The notes under the pieces were generated by a model, which searched no databases, was not told the DNA's origin, and saw nothing but the letters and a program-made list of their open reading frames with translations. From Nepenthes gracilis (taxonomy: Eukaryota; Streptophyta; Magnoliopsida; Caryophyllales; Nepenthaceae), in the NCBI GenBank assembly GCA_033239525.1, contig BSYO01000035.1, positions 7,910,627-7,974,626 of the forward strand: a stretch of 64,000 nucleotides of DNA. The letters are read 5' to 3'. Below, piece by piece: positions 11,171 to 20,848 of this stretch. The position numbers were made by a program, and so were the translations under genes. The number at the start of each line of letters is the position of its first letter. Position 1 is the stretch's first letter.

Positions 11171-14122
11171 CTTTTAAACTAAAGTTTTAGTGAAATAATA
11201 CTGCTGCAATTTCCATACCTTTGGCAGAACAATTGTATAAGGGTCCTGGAAGACCATTAATTGTGAAGGCATCAGAAAGATTAGGTGCCAATCCTGTTTG
11301 CATAGCCTGGTTAATTATTGTCTCTGTGTCTCCTTTCCACCATTCCCCTGTATAACCAAAAAAAAAAAAAAAAACTCTATGCAAATTAGTTACAACTGAT
11401 GATAGCAAATTAAGCATGGAATTTGTATTAACAAAACAAACATTTTATGTCAAATAAGGATATAAATATTTGTATTGGTAAATGTCACATCAGTGTCAAA
11501 AATAATAAATAATAAGTATTGGTATGGGACAGATTTATTTAAAAAATTTATAAAAATTAAAAACTAATAGATAAATATTAGCCAAATATTAAATATATCG
11601 GTCGATATATCATGATATATCATCAATAAATATCATAACTTTGCTATATTATCAAAAAATATCAGTATCATCAGTCTAACACTGATATATATAGTCAATA
11701 TATTATACATCGCTTAATATTTTCAACAATGATATCAACTCAAAACCAATCCTAATGCATCATTTTTTAGCCTAAGTATATTCAAAGTAATGCCAAACAA
11801 GCATTTTTTTTTTCTCTATGGTTAAAAATTATTTTCACGGGTGCAGTATAATTTGTAAAAATGGTTTACAATAAGGCTTATGATTATAAGTTTGATTTTT
11901 ATCATTATAGGTCTCAACTTATCCAGAGTTTTCCTTAAACTTTAAACTAGAGAAAACGGTTTTTCATAAAAAAACAAAAAATAAAATCTAGAACAAAGGC
12001 GTTTAGACTTTGATAAAGTAGTGCTATGTCCAATTGAGCCACAATCCTGAACAGGTTAATGACTAAAATACAAAAAGGGAGCTGTATAAATAAATACCAA
12101 GAATGATGGGAACTTCTTTGGCAGGCTGTGGGAATGGGTATGAAACTCCTCGTTTTGGTAAGATGATAATGGGTCCATAGACAGTCACCCTTAGCCATGA
12201 AATATGAGCATGCCAAAATAAAGTGCCTCTTTGCCCAATGATTGTGAAGTTATAGACATAGCTATTTCCTGTCTGAATTGGACATTGTGTTATATATGCA
12301 GGTCCATCTGCCCACCCACTCCTCAGCTGCCTTACCCCATGCCTGCCACCCAAAGCCAAATGATATCTCAGATCAAAGAAAACAAATATGACCCATATAA
12401 ATATATATATATATAAAGTGAAGTTTTAGTGCAACATTATCATTAAGTATAAACCAAATTCATTTTGTGCAATGGATACATTTAGAGAACTAGTTCAAAA
12501 AGTTTACTATGCGACTTTTGATGTGAAATTTGAATAAAAGTTAGTGATGATAGAATAGCGCTAAAGCTAAAGGTTTATAGATAGTAACCTATTATTAATT
12601 TTGTTTGGGGGGGTGCAGGAGGCTTAAAGCCTCTATAATATGGATTTTTTATATCTTTTGGATTATAACTATATTTTGTATATGATATTCAAATAGAGAT
12701 TTTGATAGTTTTTATAAATGCGCTTTGTAATCATCTCCTTTTATAATCTTAATTTCAAAAATAGTGAATCATCTACTTATTTACATGTGGCTTCTTTGCC
12801 TCCAAAATTTTTTCATATAAATATTATTTTGTGTGATTGATTATTATTTTACTATTATTAATTTCATGAATTCATAATAGTTTGAGTTATGACCTTATAT
12901 TATGTTGGTTACAAGTTTGAATTATGAAAACGATCTAATATATAATAAAAATAAAATTACATAATACAATAGATTCAAAAATGTTCTAATTTATCCTTAG
13001 AGCCCATATATAATAGGAAATTTATATGCTGAGATGTCCTTTTAATATGTGTAATGTAATCTATAAAATTGTAAGGGTTAATTATTATCTTACCAATGAA
13101 CGGTGATGTTGTATTTAACTCGATTAACCACCTTAATTTCGAGCCGATCGCCTTCCCTCGCAATGATCCGAGGGCCCGGAAGCTGCCCATTTACGGTGAC
13201 AATGCTCTTGGTTTGGCATAGTCTCGTAAAATTTTGCATTTTGATCTGCAAGAAAGAATATTTCATTGTAAGAACACCTAATTTAATTCTGTGTTTGTTT
13301 TGGGTGAAATAAGGTGAATTGGGAAGAAATAAAATGCAACTGTATCCCTTTCCTTTCTCGAGATATTGTAACACCAATGAGGAAAAGTGAGGAAAAATAA
13401 GAGAAATAGAAAGAGGTTGTTGTTTCTCTTTAAAATGAAGTGAAATGGATGTAAACGTAAGACATTGAAGTTTTGGGTTATGAATTAATTTATGGGTGTT
13501 GTTAATGAAAATATGAATTATAGGTAATAAATTAGTAAAAATAATACTAATGTGTTTTATTACTCTCTTTTACACCCATGTATCAAAACAATCATACAAA
13601 AAAATTTTAATTTTTTCACATATTTTCATTTGATTCTAAAACACTTATTCTATAATCAATCATGCATATATTTTAAAACTATAACGTATATCATACTGTC
13701 TAATCAAATATAAATATACATAAAAATGCAAATGCCGATGAATTTTGCCGTGGGTTTTACGAATATTATTCTGTTAATACTAAATATTTATACTTACAAC
13801 ACAAAAGTTTAAATTCAAAATAACACATTAAAATATTAACTCAGTACCCACTTTCATCACTCTAAAAACAGCTTCAATGAATGGGATGATAAGAAAATAC
13901 GATATTTGAAAAACCCATAACAAAATAATCGACGCAAGCTATTCAGAAATCTCGATTAAGAAAAATGAGAAAAGAAAAATGACTCAAATGATTTCACACC
14001 TCAAACTTATAGTGCCTGGTAATGGCAGCATGCTTTGCAAGCGTGAGCTGAGTGAAGGTCAACAGTGATAACAAAGCACTCAGAAGCAAGAATACAGCAT
14101 TTGGGCAGGCCAAAGACCCCAT
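8742..14122 (-). CDS. LAC: Laccase (multicopper oxidase), six exons
   Basis: The exons on the minus strand are 14122-14000, 13245-13094, 12342-12098, 11347-11219, 10260-9292 and 8872-8742 (123, 152, 245, 129, 969 and 131 bp). They sum to 1749 bp, or 582 residues plus stop, with no internal stop and GT-AG at every intron. The 152/245/129 middle exons match the usual plant laccase structure. Residues 1-30 form a signal peptide (hydrophobic [14 protein letters not shown]). The copper ligands are HWHG (91-94), HAH (136-138), HPLHLHG (483-489) and HCHLEVH (545-551). The protein ends in the typical LPRC. Many NxT/NxS glycosylation sites are present. Laccases oxidise monolignols in the cell wall using O2. 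The sequence resembles the Arabidopsis LAC2/4/17-type lignin laccases, but the exact orthologue is not determined. Alternatives to this start are unlikely, because the ATG is followed directly by the signal peptide. Confidence 0.95.
8873..9291 (-). other. Laccase intron 5 with TATATG hexanucleotide microsatellite
   Basis: The donor is GTTAGT at the 9291 side and the acceptor is GGACAG at the 8873 side. About 9036-9285 is almost entirely variants of TATATG/TATGTG repeats, including a 20-bp-scale internal duplication (TAACCTGGATTATG near 9202 repeats the exon 5/intron 5 junction text at 9288-9301). Long open frames here are repeat artefacts. Confidence 0.85.
9199..9216 (-). repeat. Copy of the exon 5 donor junction inside intron 5
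   Basis: The text ACTAACCTGGATTATG at about 9200-9215 repeats the text at the true exon 5/intron 5 junction (about 9287-9302). It gives a second, decoy GTTAGT donor inside the intron, with a few exon bases in front. It lies within the microsatellite and probably arose by slippage or unequal exchange. Confidence 0.7.
10261..11218 (-). other. Laccase intron 4 with ATT and AT microsatellites
   Basis: The intron is 958 bp, with donor GTATGG and acceptor TTCAG. On the + strand it contains an ATT run (10792-10828), an AT run (10897-10921) and a second AT run (11141-11168). No coding capacity is seen. Confidence 0.85.
11348..12097 (-). other. Laccase intron 3
   Basis: The intron is 750 bp, with donor GTATTT and acceptor TATACAG. 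A poly-pyrimidine tract (a 16-base A run on the + strand at 11358-11373) lies just upstream of the acceptor. Confidence 0.85.
12343..13093 (-). other. Laccase intron 2
   Basis: The intron is 751 bp, with donor GTAAGA and acceptor GTGGCAG. It is AT-rich, with a short TA run near 12401-12414 and no other recognised feature. Confidence 0.85.
13246..13999 (-). other. Laccase intron 1
   Basis: The intron is 754 bp, with donor GTGTGA and acceptor CTTGCAG. It separates the signal-peptide exon from the first cupredoxin domain. Intron 1, 2 and 3 lengths are within a few bases of each other (754, 751, 750). Confidence 0.85.
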
Positions 14123-14232
14123 CTCTCAGACTGTAATTTTTCTTTCTCAATACCCTCTTTTTTCCCGAGAAAATTCAGATAGAAAATTCAACGTGTGAAT
14201 TGCTTCGTGGGATGATGAGACAGAGAGAAGTG

Positions 14233-14248
14233 AGGTTGGTATATATAC
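14233..14248 (-). promoter_or_regulatory. TATA box overlapped by an AC-II (MYB) element
   Basis: Read on the minus strand, GTATATATACCAACC lies 112-126 bases upstream of the laccase ATG. TATATATA is a good TATA box. ACCAACC (14234-14240) is an exact AC-II element, the site class bound by R2R3-MYB activators of lignin genes. Placement and orientation fit a core promoter. The function is inferred from known motif biology. Confidence 0.65.
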
Positions 14249-14520
14249 AGAAAGAAAATGGTTATGTTGTGCTGGTTGATGATGGATTTGGTGGTGATGG
14301 AGGGGAGGAAGATGGTCTGTCAGCTTACAGAGACAGAGCATTGTCTTGTCAACAGATCAAATTGTCGATTTCACCAGCTTCTGGTTAGGGTTTAGCGTGT
14401 GTTAGAGAGATGTCCAAGTCAGGTGGTACTGAATTTAACGGTCTTTATTTTAATAAAAATATATAAAAATAAAAATATGAATGTCCCCGCTTTGCTAGGG
14501 ACGAGGTCATGGCTAGGATT

Positions 14521-14530
14521 TGAGGTTGGT
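14521..14530 (-). promoter_or_regulatory. Second AC-II element upstream of laccase
   Basis: The + strand TGAGGTTGGT here is identical to 14231-14240, giving a second ACCAACC on the minus strand about 400 bp upstream of the ATG. No third exact AC element was found between 14122 and 14800. Confidence 0.5.
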
Positions 14531-14790
14531 GCATCAAATCAGGTGGACGTACTTTGTATATTATTTCGTTAATGGTTGCATGAAAATACGCAACGAATTA
14601 GATTTAAAACTAAAAAGTAATTTAAATAAATATTTTTTTATTTTTATTATTAGATTAAATATTTAATAAATTTTAATATTATAAAAATAAATATATAAAA
14701 AATTATATATAATTTTTTATATATTTTAATCTCCACTGTAATTCATTGATAGATATTAGAGATATACAAATTACTTCTTCTATGAAAGAT

Positions 14791-15016
14791 GTATAGCCCC
14801 GGAACGAGGGTTCTGCTCGCAGAAACGCGGAGCAAAAACAGTGCCCAAAATCCGGCCGTTGGTGCGAAATCTAACGCCTGTAAAATTTTTAAAATTTTTA
14901 AATGTAAAAAAATAAATTAAAACAAAAGAAAATTAGAGGTGTTGGATTTTATGCCAACGGCCGTGATTTTGCAGCACTGTTTCTGCGGAGCAGGACCCTT
15001 GTTTCCGTATAGCCCC
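14791..15016. mobile_element. 206-bp MITE with 10-bp target duplication (Mutator-like)
   Basis: The direct repeat GTATAGCCCC flanks the element exactly (14791-14800 and 15007-15016). The element (14801-15006) is one long inverted repeat. The left arm begins GGAACGAGGGTTCTGCTC, and the reverse complement of the right arm begins GGAAACAAGGGTCCTGCTCC. The arms stay alignable for about 90 bases through GCAGAAAC, CAAAATC and CGGCCGTTGG. The left arm has an extra GCGGAGC-like stretch of about 10 bases. The centre is AT-rich. A 9-10 bp duplication with long terminal inverted repeats fits Mutator-derived MITEs. There is no coding capacity. It lies about 680 bp upstream of the laccase start codon. Confidence 0.88.
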
Positions 15017-16183
15017 CAAATGCGGATGTTATATCACTCAAATGAGATACGGTTCTTATATCTCCATTTTAAAATTTCAAAAAATAAAGATAGCTTATTT
15101 GTAATTTTTTTTAAATATTTGTCATTTTTCTAAAAATATTAAAATTCTTTGATATTTAATTCAATTTTGAAAAACAAAGAAAAAATGTTTAGATTATTTT
15201 TTTAAAATTTAAATATTATCAGTTAAATTTTATTTGTCCAATGAATAAGAGAGATGCTAAGGTTGTGCCTTTTTTGAGCAGTGCAACTACAACAGTTTTA
15301 GGAAGTACCCAAATTTGATATAACCTGATACAATTCAATACAGATTATGTGGATTTTATACGATATAATTGGGTTTGAATTTGAATTTATGTAAATTTTA
15401 AACTTAATAATTGGATGTGAGTTGATTTTGGGTTTATTATTTCCCATTAAAATGAAATCTAAGTATTGTATGTACTTATAATATAATACATAAGTATCAA
15501 TATAATTTCATTATGAACTTAATTTTGTTTTTTATTTTTTATGTAATATAGATTTAGATTTTATTGTGAAATATATTTAATGGGTTGCTTGACATTTTTT
15601 GAGACCCATTGAGATTTCAACTGTCCTATAAATTAAAAATTTAGAATATTTATGCAATCATTTTGATAAATTAAAATAATTATTTTTAATAAATTATAAA
15701 TTTATTATGCTGTCAATTCTGATAATTATATTGTCAATATCTCAAATATCAAACTATATAAATAATGATCATTTGTTGGCCCTTTCAACTTTCAATTGGA
15801 GCATGAAATCTCACATCCACTTTTGATTCAAGTTAATTATTATGGCCATGATTTACTTTATTTGAAAAGATTGAAATATTAATTCATAACACATCCTTTA
15901 GCTTTGACAATAATAAAATCACCTAAATTGTCTATTCTTTCTATCCAATAAGAATTAGATCTGGGATGATAACTACCTCTTATAATATGTTTGGTTGCTG
16001 AGAATATAAGTTCTAGTATCACTTTATTATTAGTAAAATATTTTTTTTTATATTTGATTACTTTATTATAAAAATAGTTATTCCTAAAAGAAAAATATTT
16101 TTTCAAATCAAGGAATAAAAAATACGATATTTCGTTTGGTATTATTTACTCATTCTATCTAGGGAATAGCTATTCCTGAAAAT
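15017..16183. other. AT-rich intergenic sequence, possible MITE fragment at right
   Basis: No gene is seen. Near the right end, 16163-16176 is a perfect 14-bp palindrome GGAATAGCTATTCC. Related GGAATA/TATTCC words occur at 16071-16085 and 16112-16120, so 15890-16183 may be an old MITE that the chromovirus inserted into. AAAAT at 16179-16183 would be the left target duplication of that element; no matching right copy was identified. Confidence 0.35.
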
Positions 16184-16951
16184 TCTAAGGGTCAAGTTTT
16201 AGATTTAATAATTATATGCTAACTATGTTAAAAATCTGAAGACGAGAGCCTCACACCAGGACACAACAGTAGCATGAAATATTTTATTGGTGGATTGGTT
16301 AACAACAGAATCAACTTCGGTTGATCTGGAGATAACCCGGTTGCAAAATTTTAACCGAATAACAATCAAATTAATTTTGGAGTGACAAGAAGCCAGCATG
16401 TTATTAAATTTCTAACCGATTAGCAACTGACTCACCTTTGGTTGACTAGGGACAGCCGAGACAACAGTTAAATTCAGCTGCAAGGCAGGGGCAGCAGCAA
16501 AATTAAAATCTTAGCACCAATATATGTGATACAAGTGGTGGACAACCAGAGAGCCAACCCGAGTAGTTGTATATATATAGGGTAATTTAGCAGCAGCAGT
16601 TCGAGCAACTATATATATGATAATTAAGCAAGGGGACAGCTGCTTCAGCAGCAATTGGATTCAACAGCAGCTGCAGCAAGCTCGGTACACTTAGCTGGAA
16701 AACAATCATAAGAGAGCAACTAACAAGCTGCTTACTTCAGTAACAATAGCAGTAAAATTCAGCATGGTAGCTTGGACAGCAGCAACAGCCGAAATTATCA
16801 TGGGAAGAGTGGTGAAACAGGAAGAACAACATCAGCCTATTCAGAGCCAATGAAATATCAGCACAAGGTAACATATTAATGAGCCAAATTAGGGGATGAA
16901 TCAGTACAATCCTGGGACACTAACTTAAATTCAGAAGCTTGATAAGGGATT

Positions 16952-18125
16952 TGTTAGGGAAAAAGGTCGGTCGAATAGAATGACAAAACGTTACATACGG
17001 TGAAAGAGAAAAGGAAGAAGAAGCACACACAAGTTTTACGTAAAAAATCCTTCGCAAACCGAAAGGAAAAACTACATAACACAAAATTCATTGCAAGTCC
17101 ACTATGTGAAAAATTGGTTACAAACCCCCGAGATAGAGTATCTAAAACACACCTGAGAATAACAAAGAAAAATTTCTCCAGAGTAAACAAGAAAAAACTC
17201 ATCCGTTTTCACTCTCTGTTTTTCTCTCTTCTTCCTCACTGGTGGTGCACTCCTCTCCTTTCTTTTTCACACTTGGATCATGCCTTCTCGCACACACTTC
17301 TACAGCATAGCCACCATGCCTACTTATAATGATCTGCCTGAAGACCATCTACCAATAGGCAGATGCATGTGGACAAATGCCTGCCACAGCAACCTGCCAC
17401 CAATCTTACCCACCAACTCTGCAGCCCGACACTTCCTACAGACGGCGCACACATTACAGGTCTACTACCTACTCTGTAAAACCTACAAAGCCAATCTGCT
17501 GCTACGTCAGCTACCACGGTGTCTTTGGTGTTTCCATACCAGTAAACCAACCGGTAAATCCATTCATGCCAAAATGCATTCCGACAAAATGGCTAACCTG
17601 CCATTTTGCCAAATCCTACCAACCTCGCAAACTGGGAATTTTTCTTTCATAGCCGGTCAACCCTTTGACTGAAATTTTAACGGGGCAAAATCTGCACTTT
17701 CATTTGCCTTCTTGGCCGGTCAACTTGTTGGCCGGCCATTTACCCAAATAGCCTTCCACTTTGCCACATTGGAGTTTTCGCTGTGCTTGCCTCACATCTT
17801 TGGCCATCCCGCTCCTTAGCTGTTGGCCTCCATCAACCGGTCAATGGAGTTGACCGACTTCTGCTCTCCGGAAAGATGCTCTGACATTTTCCACTCCGAA
17901 AATACTCTTCGTTAGTTAACATTTGTATTGACCGTCTTTAGTTCTCCGCTGGTCAACTTTTGCATTGACTGTCTTTAGTTATCCAACGGTCAACCTCCCG
18001 TTAATCGGAAACTACTTTCTGGTTTTCTTCTCCGCCAAATAAACTCTGTCATTTGCTCTCTACAAAACCTCCAATAATAAGACTTATTTATTGAGTCACT
18101 CACAGAGGAGTGACTAACCCCAACA
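16952..18125 (-). repeat. 3' LTR of the gag-protease copia element
   Basis: 1174 bp, with ends TGTTAGGG (+ strand, 16952) and CCCCAACA (18125). It aligns end to end with 19674-20848, with many scattered substitutions between them. Confidence 0.9.
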
Positions 18126-18175
18126 AACTTCCCCTCACGACCTTGTGGGGAACCTTCGTCGTTGCCCTCCGACCA

Positions 18176-18736
18176 TCATCTCCTACCTTCCAGCAACTTC
18201 CTCTCAATTAGGACTTTGGCGTTAACCTTTGCAAGCCTGAATGACACCTTCCTCAGCTCCACTGAGTTTGCAGTAATCCCACTCCCCTCCAACTCCTTTA
18301 CCGCGGACTTATCATTCTCCCTTATACTCCACATTGACCGTCCCCTCCTGTCACTTTGACCAATGCCCCTTTTGGTCACCTTGGCATTTCCTTTGACAAT
18401 GAAGGCCTTTATCAAATACCACCCTAATATCCTGCTTTTCCTTTCCATCACTAAGGCACTTTTGGTTAGCTTCCGCTGGTAGTCGCCAAAAGCCGTCTTG
18501 AAGCCTTCCTCATTAAGCTTTCCAATTGAAATGACATTCAACCTCAGATTTAGGGCATGTCGCACAAACTTGTTCCCATTGCTTGTCCTCAAAAAAATAT
18601 CCCCGATACCAACAACCCTAGACGAGTCACCGTTACCCATCTTTAACACCCAATGGCAAACGAGCATATAATTCGGGAAGTGGGACTTCCTCGGTGTTGT
18701 ATGGTGTGAGGCCCCACCGTCCATCACCCAACTCGT
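18176..18736 (-). CDS. Copia protease region of the non-autonomous element
   Basis: The open frame at 18727-18176 (183 codons) begins with a copia protease active-site block, MDGGASHHTTP; the usual plant motif is DSGAS/DSGCS, so the serine is a glycine here. It continues with MGNGD, VVGIGDIFLRTSNG and LNLRLNVISIGKLNEEGF, which is the standard order in copia proteases. The last third (after about residue 100) no longer resembles a known domain and ends at the purine tract and LTR. A GAG-pre-integrase or integrase zinc finger should follow but is missing, so pol was deleted just after the protease. The catalytic aspartate is kept; activity is uncertain. The frame abuts the gag frame upstream. 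Confidence 0.8.
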   Translation of the reverse strand, partial: TSWVMDGGASHHTTPRKSHFPNYMLVCHWVLKMGNGDSSRVVGIGDIFLRTSNGNKFVRHALNLRLNVISIGKLNEEGFKTAFGDYQRKLTKSALVMERKSRILGWYLIKAFIVKGNAKVTKRGIGQSDRRGRSMWSIRENDKSAVKELEGSGITANSVELRKVSFRLAKVNAKVLIERKLLEGRR

Positions 18737-19640
18737 CTAATGGCATGGCCAGCTCCGTGCTTCACCTGCATGGACAACCAAGAGGTTTTCACAAAAAGAA
18801 AAAGTCTCCTGATCATCAGCATGATCAGGTTTCTCCACATGATTGCTTCTATCCTCCTTCTTCTTCCTTCTCTGCAGACAGTTCCTCTTTATGTGACCTT
18901 TCTTACCACAAAAGAAGCAACTCATCTTCTTAAACTTGTTCCAACTGTTGCTTCTCTCCACTTTGCCGCCTCCGCCTCCGCCTCGTTTCATCGATTTTTC
19001 TCGTCCCCAACTGCTTGTCACCACAAGCAGATTTGGTCAAGAGTTTGAGATCTTACCGGTTTCACTCCGCTTTGATTTGTTCATAAGTAGGGAAGTTATG
19101 ACCACGTCCAATCTCAGCGTGTCCTTTCCAAACAGTAACGTCATGACAATACGATCATACGAGGCCAGCAAGGACACCAACAATACCAAGTCTTTGTCTT
19201 CCTCCTTGATTTCCTCATCAAGGGCCAACATCCGCATCACCACCCAGTTAAACACATCCAAGTGCTTCTCGAAGCACTCACATTCAACAATCCACAGGCC
19301 ATAAAACTACTTTTTCACATGCAGCCTAGTTGTCAAAGATTTTGATTTATACCAGTTCTCAAACTTCTCCCCAGACTTTCTCCGGTCTGACAGATTGAGG
19401 ACCTCCTAAAGTATGTTGTTCGCCAAATACAACTTAATAGTGCAGTTGGCAAGGTCTCTCTTGTCTTGCCACTCGTCCTCGGTCAAGTTCTCCGACTTCT
19501 CCTCCCTTTTTCGAAGAGCTTTTACCGTTCCTTCTCGAGTCAAAATATTTTTCATCTTTTCCTACCAAAGGATAAAATTATTTTACATATTGAACTGCTC
19601 CACACTGAACGACATATTCTTCACTGACGACGCCATCCAA
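18737..19640 (-). pseudogene. Copia gag with zinc knuckle, lightly broken
   Basis: The N-terminal part is read across about 19630-19262 with a stop or two: ILTREGTVKAL, DEWQDKRDLANCTIKLYLAN and FENWYKSKSLTTRLHVKK. This is the typical UBN2 gag opening. The open piece 19261-19037 carries the gag middle (VVLLVSLLASYDRIVMTLLF, then GKDTLRLDVV). The open piece 19024-18737 carries a glycine-rich and basic linker and then a perfect CCHC knuckle, CFFCGKKGHIKRNC. The protease frame follows directly. The family role is packaging element RNA in virus-like particles. In a pol-less element this protein would be the only useful product. It is broken by few lesions compared with its neighbours. Confidence 0.78.
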
Positions 19641-19660
19641 CTGACGATTCACAAACCTGT

Positions 19661-19671
19661 CTCTGATACCA
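19661..19671 (-). other. Primer-binding site, tRNA-Met type
   Basis: On the minus strand TGGTATCAGAG lies two bases after the upstream LTR end. This is an exact match to the common plant site. Confidence 0.88.
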
Positions 19672-19673
19672 CT

Positions 19674-20848
19674 TATTAGGGTAAAAGGCCGGTCAGATAG
19701 AATGACACAACGTTACACACAGTGAAATAGAAGATGAATAAGAAGCACACACAAGTTTTACGTAAAAAACCCTTCATAAATTAAAGAAAAAAATCATAGG
19801 ATACAAAGTCCACCGTAAGTCCACTATGTGAAAAGTTAGTTACAAACCCCCGAGATAGAGTATCCGCAATACACTCGAGAATAATAAAGAAAAATCTCTC
19901 CAGAGTAAACAAGAAAAAACTCCTCCATTTTTACTCTCTGCTTTTCTCTCTTCTTCCTCACTAGTGGTACACTCATCTCCTTTCTTTTTTACACTTGGAT
20001 CTCGCCTTCTCGCACACACTTCTACAGCATAGCCAGCATGCCTACATATAATAATCTTCCCGGATACCATCTACTAATAGGCAAATGCGTGTGGACAAAT
20101 GCTTACCACCTGCAACCTACCGCCAATCGTACCCACTAATTCCACAGCCTGACACTTCCAACAGATGCACACACATTGTAGGTCTGCTACCTACTCTGCA
20201 AAACCTCTAAAGCCAACTTCTTGCTACATCAGCTGCCACGGTGTCCTTAGTGTTTCCATACCAGTAAACCAATCAGTAAATCTATTCATGACAAAATGTA
20301 TTCCGACAAAATGGCCAACCTATCATTTTACCAAATCCTATCAACCTGACAAATTGGGCATTTTGCTTTCACTATCGGTCAACCCTTTGATCTGAATTTC
20401 AACGGGACAAAATCTGCACTTGCCATTTTTCTTTTTGGCTAGTCAACTTATTGATCAGCCATTTACCTAAATAGCCTTTCACTTTGCCACCTTGGAGTTT
20501 TCATTGTGCTTGCCTCGCATCTTTGGTCATTCCACTCCTTGGTTGTTGGCCTCTATCAGCTGGTTAACGAAGTTGATCGGCTTCTATTCTCCGGAAAGAT
20601 GCTCTGGTATTTTTCACTCCGAAAATACTCTCCGCCAGTCAACCTCTGCATTGACTGTCTTTAGTTATTCGTTTGTCAACTTCTGCATTGACTATCTTTA
20701 GTTCTCCGCTGGTCAACCTCCCGTTGATCGAAAACTGCTTTCTAGTTTTGCTCTCCTTCAAATGAACTCCGTCATTTGCTCTCCACAAAACCTCTAATGA
20801 TAAGACTTATTTGTTGAGTCACCCACAAGGGAATGACTAACCCCAATA
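19674..20848 (-). repeat. 5' LTR of the gag-protease copia element
   Basis: 1175 bp, the upstream LTR in the element's own (minus) orientation. It is followed by GGATA, which pairs with GGATT left of the other LTR. Confidence 0.9.

Larger units (their letters stand above)
16952..20848 (-). mobile_element. Complete gag-protease-only copia element (TR-GAG-like)
   Basis: On the minus strand the LTRs are 20848-19674 (1175 bp) and 18125-16952 (1174 bp). Both start T(G/A)TTGGGG and end in CCCTAA(C/T)A. The primer site TGGTATCAGAG (19671-19661) follows the upstream LTR, and a purine tract (GGGGAAG) precedes the downstream one. The flanks GGATT (16947-16951) and GGATA (20849-20853) are a 5-bp target duplication with one mismatch. 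The interior is only 1548 bp and encodes gag and a protease region. Integrase, RT and RNase H are absent. It is therefore structurally complete but cannot move by itself. It sits in the 5' LTR of the Tekay-like element. Confidence 0.9.

Noticed and set aside
17000..17672. Several overlapping frames of 90-130 codons in the copia LTR
   Set aside because: They lie wholly in a repeated LTR, have no domain, and are not kept in the sister LTR at 19674-20848.
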